DNA of 64,000 nt from Betaproteobacteria bacterium Ga0077532 (lineage in GTDB: Bacteria; Pseudomonadota; Gammaproteobacteria; Burkholderiales; Ga0077523). Below the pieces are notes generated by a model. That model was not told the DNA's origin. It was given only the letters and a program-made list of their open reading frames with translations, and searched no databases. Shown here one piece after another: positions 60,554 to 64,000 of the stretch. The translations under genes were made by a program, and so were the position numbers. The DNA lies in NCBI GenBank assembly GCA_001464895.1, contig LNEE01000062.1, positions 190,333 through 254,332 of the forward strand, given 5' to 3'. Within the stretch, counting starts at the first letter, position 1. Each line of letters opens with the position of its first letter.

Positions 60554-62038
60554 TCACTTCGGCGCCGGCAGCGGCCCGAGCAATGCCTCGATCGCCATGC
60601 CCAGCGCGAGAAGTCGCTCGTCGCTGCCCGCCGGTCCGTCCAGCTCCACACCCACCGGAAGCCCTGATGCGCCGAGGCCCGCGGCCACCGAAAGGCCTGG
60701 GATGCCGGCGTTCGTGATCGGGTCGGTGTTGCGGATGAACGTCATGAAGTGATCGAAGCTGCTCGCCTCGGGACCCTGGGGGATCGCGACGCAGGGCGTG
60801 GTCGGGAGGATCAGCGCGTCGATAGCGTTCGCTGCGAACGTCCCGGCGTACAGCTTCGCGAGGGCTGGGCGCGCGTGGGTGATCGCCGCGTCGTAGGCCG
60901 GTTTCGCGTCGACGAGGCCGTCGGCCCCCGGCAGCTTGCGCGGGACCACGAGGTCGTCGTACGTGCCCTTCACGTCCGGGCTCGCGATGCGCGCGGCGAC
61001 CTGCTCGACCGTGAGTCCGGTGCCGTGCTTGGCGAGATACGCGGCGAAATCGTCGTAGGCCTCGTACATCGCCACGGGGAAGCCCGCCTGCCCGTTGAGG
61101 TCGGAAAGTCCGGGCATCGACACCTCGACCAGCACGACACCCGCCGCTGCGAGCTTCGCGAGCACGGCGTCGATCACGGTCTGCGTGTCGGCATCGAGAC
61201 CTTCGAAGAAGCGCTCGCGGCACACGCCGAGCCGGACCCCCGCGAGCGATGCCGGCGCCACCGGTGTCCGGCCGGTCAGCACCGCGTCGAGCAAGGCGAC
61301 GTCGGCGACCGTCCGCGCCATCGGGCCCGCCGTGTCGCGCGTGTGGGAGATGGGCGTGATGGCCTCGCCGCTGTAGCGGTCCTGCGTCGGGCGCAGCCCC
61401 GCGATGCCGTTCACGGCGGCCGGCACGCGGACCGAGCCACCGGTGTCGGACCCGAGCCCGGCCGGTGCGAGCCGCGCGCCGATGGCCGCACCGGTGCCGC
61501 CCGAACTGCCGCCGGCGAAGCGCGACGTGTCGTAGGCATTGCGGGCGCCGATGGTCCCGGTGGGGCCCACGATCGCGTCGTTGTGGCTCGAGATCCCGAA
61601 GGCCAGTTCGTGCATGTTGGTCTTGCCGAGGATCACCGCGCCCGCGTCCACGAGCCGCTGCACCACCGGCGCGTGGGTCTTCGGGACGAAGCCGAGCAGC
61701 GCCGGCGTCCCCGCGGAGTTCGGCAGCCCTGCGACGTGGATGTTGTCCTTCACGACGATGGGCACGCCGTGCAGGGGCCCGAGGGGCTTGCCGGCGGCGC
61801 GGTCGGCGTCGGCCCTGGCAGCGGCGGCGAGCGCGCCGGCCCGGTCGATCGTCACGAACGCATTGAGGTCGCCGCGGGCGTCGATCTGCGCGAGACACGC
61901 CTCGGTGATGGCGCGGCTCGTGATCTCGCCGCTGCGGATCTTCGCCGCGGCTTCCGTGGCCGTGAGGTCGGTCAGCGTGGCAGGGCGGGTGCGGTCGGTG
62001 CCGGCGATGGTGACCGGCTTCGAGGACGAGGTGGTCAT
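60554..62038 (-). CDS. Amidase signature family enzyme
   Basis: 494-residue Ser-Ser-Lys hydrolase of the amidase signature family. The catalytic lysine is in [13 protein letters not shown] and the two serines are in [19 protein letters not shown] and [13 protein letters not shown]. It resembles indole-acetamide-type and GatA-like stand-alone amidases. No GatB or GatC genes are near, so tRNA amidation is unlikely. ATG 62038 is chosen because the in-frame upstream part (MLSEPRR...) overlaps the next promoter region. Substrate unknown. Confidence 0.85.
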   Translation of the reverse strand: MTTSSSKPVTIAGTDRTRPATLTDLTATEAAAKIRSGEITSRAITEACLAQIDARGDLNAFVTIDRAGALAAAARADADRAAGKPLGPLHGVPIVVKDNIHVAGLPNSAGTPALLGFVPKTHAPVVQRLVDAGAVILGKTNMHELAFGISSHNDAIVGPTGTIGARNAYDTSRFAGGSSGGTGAAIGARLAPAGLGSDTGGSVRVPAAVNGIAGLRPTQDRYSGEAITPISHTRDTAGPMARTVADVALLDAVLTGRTPVAPASLAGVRLGVCRERFFEGLDADTQTVIDAVLAKLAAAGVVLVEVSMPGLSDLNGQAGFPVAMYEAYDDFAAYLAKHGTGLTVEQVAARIASPDVKGTYDDLVVPRKLPGADGLVDAKPAYDAAITHARPALAKLYAGTFAANAIDALILPTTPCVAIPQGPEASSFDHFMTFIRNTDPITNAGIPGLSVAAGLGASGLPVGVELDGPAGSDERLLALGMAIEALLGPLPAPK

Positions 62039-62103
62039 GACGGGGTGTCTCTTCGGATCGTGGAGGGGGTCGTTGGGATCATAACTGCCGATCCTGCGCG
62101 GCT

Positions 62104-62134
62104 CCGACAGCACGTACGAAGCGGCTCCTATAAT
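62104..62134 (+). promoter_or_regulatory. Promoter of the AhpD-like gene
   Basis: A perfect -10 TATAAT (62129-62134) with a weak -35 CCGACA (62104-62109) at 19-base spacing, in the divergent gap to the amidase gene. The start point would fall in a run of eight C (62138-62145), 30 bases before ATG 62164. Confidence 0.5.
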
Positions 62135-62163
62135 CGACCCCCCCCGCCATCAGGACGCCCGCC

Positions 62164-62769
62164 ATGTCGACCCCACCCATCAGCCGCTATCCGGTACCCG
62201 CCCTCGAAGATCTGCCGGAGGACATCCGCACCGTGATGCTGAAGGTGCAGGAGAAGGCCGGGTTCATCCCGAACGTGTTCCTGACGCTCGCCCACCGGCC
62301 CGACGAGTTCCGCGCCTTCTTCGCGTATCACGACGCCCTGATGCTCCGGGACTCCGGCCTCACCAAGGCCGAGCGCGAGATGATCGTCGTCGCCACCAGC
62401 GGCGTGAACCACTGCCAGTACTGCGTCGTCGCGCACGGCGCCATCCTCCGCATCTACGCGAAGTCGCCGATGGTCGCCGACCAGGTGGCGATCGACCATC
62501 GCAAGGCCGACATCACGCCGCGCCAGAAGGCGATGCTCGACTTCGCCGTGAAGCTCGCCCGCACGCCCGAGGCCATCGTCGAGGCCGATCGCGAACTCCT
62601 CGTGAACGCCGGCTTCACCGCCGAGGACATCTGGGACATCGGCGGCATCACGGCCTTCTTCGGGCTTTCCAACCGGATGGCCCACCTGCTCGAGATGCGC
62701 GCCAATGAAGAGTTCTACCTGATGGGGCGTCTGCCGCCGAAGCCGAAGACCCCGGCCGGCGGCACCTGA
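62164..62769 (+). CDS. AhpD-like peroxidase-related protein
   Basis: 201-residue protein of the carboxymuconolactone decarboxylase/AhpD superfamily, in the group annotated as uncharacterised peroxidase-related enzymes. The redox pair and proton-relay histidine are in SGVNHCQYCVVAHGA; EDLPEDIRTVMLKVQEKAGF and DIGGITAFFGLSNRMAH are subgroup features. It probably acts on peroxides with a thiol partner, unproven. Own promoter; divergent from the amidase. Confidence 0.83.
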   Translation: MSTPPISRYPVPALEDLPEDIRTVMLKVQEKAGFIPNVFLTLAHRPDEFRAFFAYHDALMLRDSGLTKAEREMIVVATSGVNHCQYCVVAHGAILRIYAKSPMVADQVAIDHRKADITPRQKAMLDFAVKLARTPEAIVEADRELLVNAGFTAEDIWDIGGITAFFGLSNRMAHLLEMRANEEFYLMGRLPPKPKTPAGGT

Positions 62770-62964
62770 GGAAGCCACAGGGGGGCTCTCTTCGAAGGAA
62801 CTGCCGCGGCTGCCTCGTGGTTCAGCATCCTGTGCCGTAAACCGCGATTCAGGCACCAGAAGTCGGAACCAACTGCGCCCGCTTTTCCGCTACTGTCCCA
62901 TCCGTATCGAGAGAGGGGCCGAGTTGCAGGCAGTGCCTTCAGTCCCTGCGCGAAGTGCCTGTTG

Positions 62965-62970
62965 TAAAAT
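62965..62970 (+). promoter_or_regulatory. Possible aceE promoter -10
   Basis: TGTAAAAT at 62963-62970 (hexamer TAAAAT) is a plausible extended -10 in the 279-base region before aceE; no good -35 is seen at 17 bases. The rest of that region (62770-63048) shows no gene or repeat, and the leader would be about 70 bases. Confidence 0.4.
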
Positions 62971-63048
62971 CGGTTTATTGCCGCGCCGCACCACGAATGC
63001 GCGTGTCGGTGCCTCCCTTCTACGTGGTCCTCGAAAAGGTGTTCAGCC

Positions 63049-64000
63049 ATGGCAGCGCTGCCAGACAACGATCCGCAGGAAACCAATGAATGGCTCGACG
63101 CGCTCGACGGCGTGCTCGAGAACGAGGGCATCGAGCGCGCGCACTATCTGCTGGGCAAGCTGATCGAGAAGGCCCGCCGCGCTGGCGCCTACCTGCCCTA
63201 CAGCGCGAACACGGCCTACATCAACACGATCCCCGCCGGCCTCGAAGTCCGGTCGCCAGGCGATCATGAACTCGAACACCACATCCGCTCGTACGTCCGC
63301 TGGAACGCCGCCGCGATGGTGCTGCGGGCGAACAAGAACTCCAACGTGGGCGGCCACATCGCGAGCTTCGCCTCCGCGGCCACCCTCTACGACGTCGGCT
63401 TCAACCACTTCTGGCACGCTCCGTCCGACAAGCACGGCGGCGATCTCGTCTTCGTGCAGGGCCACTCGGCGACCGGCGTCTACGCGCGGGCCTTCATGCT
63501 CGGACGCCTCACCGCCGACCAGATCGACAATTTCCGCCAGGAAGTCGACGGCAAGGGCCTCTCGTCGTATCCGCATCCGTGGCTGATGCCGGACTTCTGG
63601 CAGTTCCCGACCGTGTCGATGGGCCTCGGCCCGCTGATGGCCATCTATCAGGCGCGCTTCATGAAGTACCTCCAGGACCGCGGCCTGGTCGAGACCGAAG
63701 GCCGCAAGGTCTGGTGCTTCCTCGGCGATGGCGAGATCGACGAGCCCGAATCCATGGGCGCCATCGGCGTCGCGGCCCGCGAGAAGCTCGACAACCTCAT
63801 CTTCGTCGTGAACTGCAACCTGCAGCGGCTCGACGGCCCGGTGCGCGGCAACGGCAAGATCATCCAGGAGCTGGAAGCCGACTTCCGCGGCGCCGGCTGG
63901 AACGTCATCAAGCTGATCTGGGGTTCGTACTGGGATCCCCTGCTCGCGAAGGACAAGACCGGCCTCCTGATGAAGCGCATGGAGGAGTGCGTCGACGGCG
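63049..64000 (+). CDS. aceE: Pyruvate dehydrogenase E1 component, homodimeric type (3' end outside window)
   Basis: First 317 residues of a protein that is about 890 long in the family. It is the thiamine-diphosphate E1 of the pyruvate dehydrogenase complex, giving acetyl-CoA with AceF and Lpd. Family blocks are [63 protein letters not shown] and the thiamine-diphosphate motif [12 protein letters not shown]...[12 protein letters not shown] 63049 gives [15 protein letters not shown]. The frame is open to the last base of the window. Confidence 0.95.
   Translation, partial: MAALPDNDPQETNEWLDALDGVLENEGIERAHYLLGKLIEKARRAGAYLPYSANTAYINTIPAGLEVRSPGDHELEHHIRSYVRWNAAAMVLRANKNSNVGGHIASFASAATLYDVGFNHFWHAPSDKHGGDLVFVQGHSATGVYARAFMLGRLTADQIDNFRQEVDGKGLSSYPHPWLMPDFWQFPTVSMGLGPLMAIYQARFMKYLQDRGLVETEGRKVWCFLGDGEIDEPESMGAIGVAAREKLDNLIFVVNCNLQRLDGPVRGNGKIIQELEADFRGAGWNVIKLIWGSYWDPLLAKDKTGLLMKRMEECVDG

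Overview
This is 64 kb of high-GC DNA from the replication-origin region of a proteobacterial chromosome, most likely a betaproteobacterium. The evidence for that is the gene order mnmE-mnmG-rsmG-parA-parB-atpIBEFHAGDC, a zapB-like/zapA/6S RNA cluster, a homodimeric AceE-type pyruvate dehydrogenase, an MsbA lipid A exporter (so an outer membrane), and two PEP-CTERM surface proteins. I cannot resolve the genus. No tRNA, rRNA, CRISPR array, prophage or complete insertion sequence was seen.

Layout. (1) 1-3.3 kb: 3' part of a topoisomerase III gene and a transglutaminase-like protein. (2) 3.3-23.7 kb: origin core. gyrB, dnaN and dnaA run leftward. rpmH, rnpA, yidD, yidC, mnmE, mnmG, rsmG, parA, parB and the whole F1Fo ATP synthase operon run rightward. 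Perfect DnaA boxes lie on both sides of dnaA and a near-perfect parS lies between mnmE and mnmG. The atp operon has a good sigma-70 promoter and ends in a UUCG-loop terminator. (3) 23.8-32.5 kb: a branched-chain amino acid type ABC importer (livJHMGF), an M20 peptidase, a two-domain malonate-decarboxylase-like carboxyltransferase and a malonyl-CoA synthetase (matB), all on one strand with short spacings. (4) 32.6-42.5 kb: an enolase-superfamily enzyme, a zinc metallopeptidase, a HEAT/TPR protein, a VUT-family transporter, D-amino-acid dehydrogenase, a PEP-CTERM protein coupled to a Tat-exported PhoD phosphatase, and a divergent LysR/MATE pair. (5) 42.5-47.0 kb: a leftward set with a sulfur flavour: Tat-exported DsrE-like protein, TsdA-like dihaem cytochrome, SulP transporter, EVE-domain protein and TauE/SafE permease. 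(6) 47.2-52.8 kb: accessory stretch with a 698-residue PEP-CTERM protein built on an exact 146-residue period, two small membrane proteins, a Phd/PIN toxin-antitoxin pair and eight REP-like palindromes around a CIA30-family gene. (7) 52.8-64 kb: two haem-c proteins, 6S RNA, zapA, a zapB-like gene, a cobalamin riboswitch in front of a BtuB-like receptor, msbA, a glycine-zipper protein, an amidase, an AhpD-like protein and the 5' part of aceE.

How the genes fit together. The left third is the replication, segregation, membrane-insertion and energy core, with nearly every gene oriented away from the dnaA/rpmH junction, as expected on both sides of a bidirectional origin. The right two thirds are metabolism and envelope functions. 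Several ATGA/GTGA overlaps (livHM, livMG, mdcDE-like/matB, SulP/cytochrome, TauE/EVE, the two haem proteins, antitoxin/toxin) point to translational coupling. The least ordinary items are the 146-residue-repeat PEP-CTERM protein, the fused carboxyltransferase beside matB, the sulfur-related cluster and the REP array.
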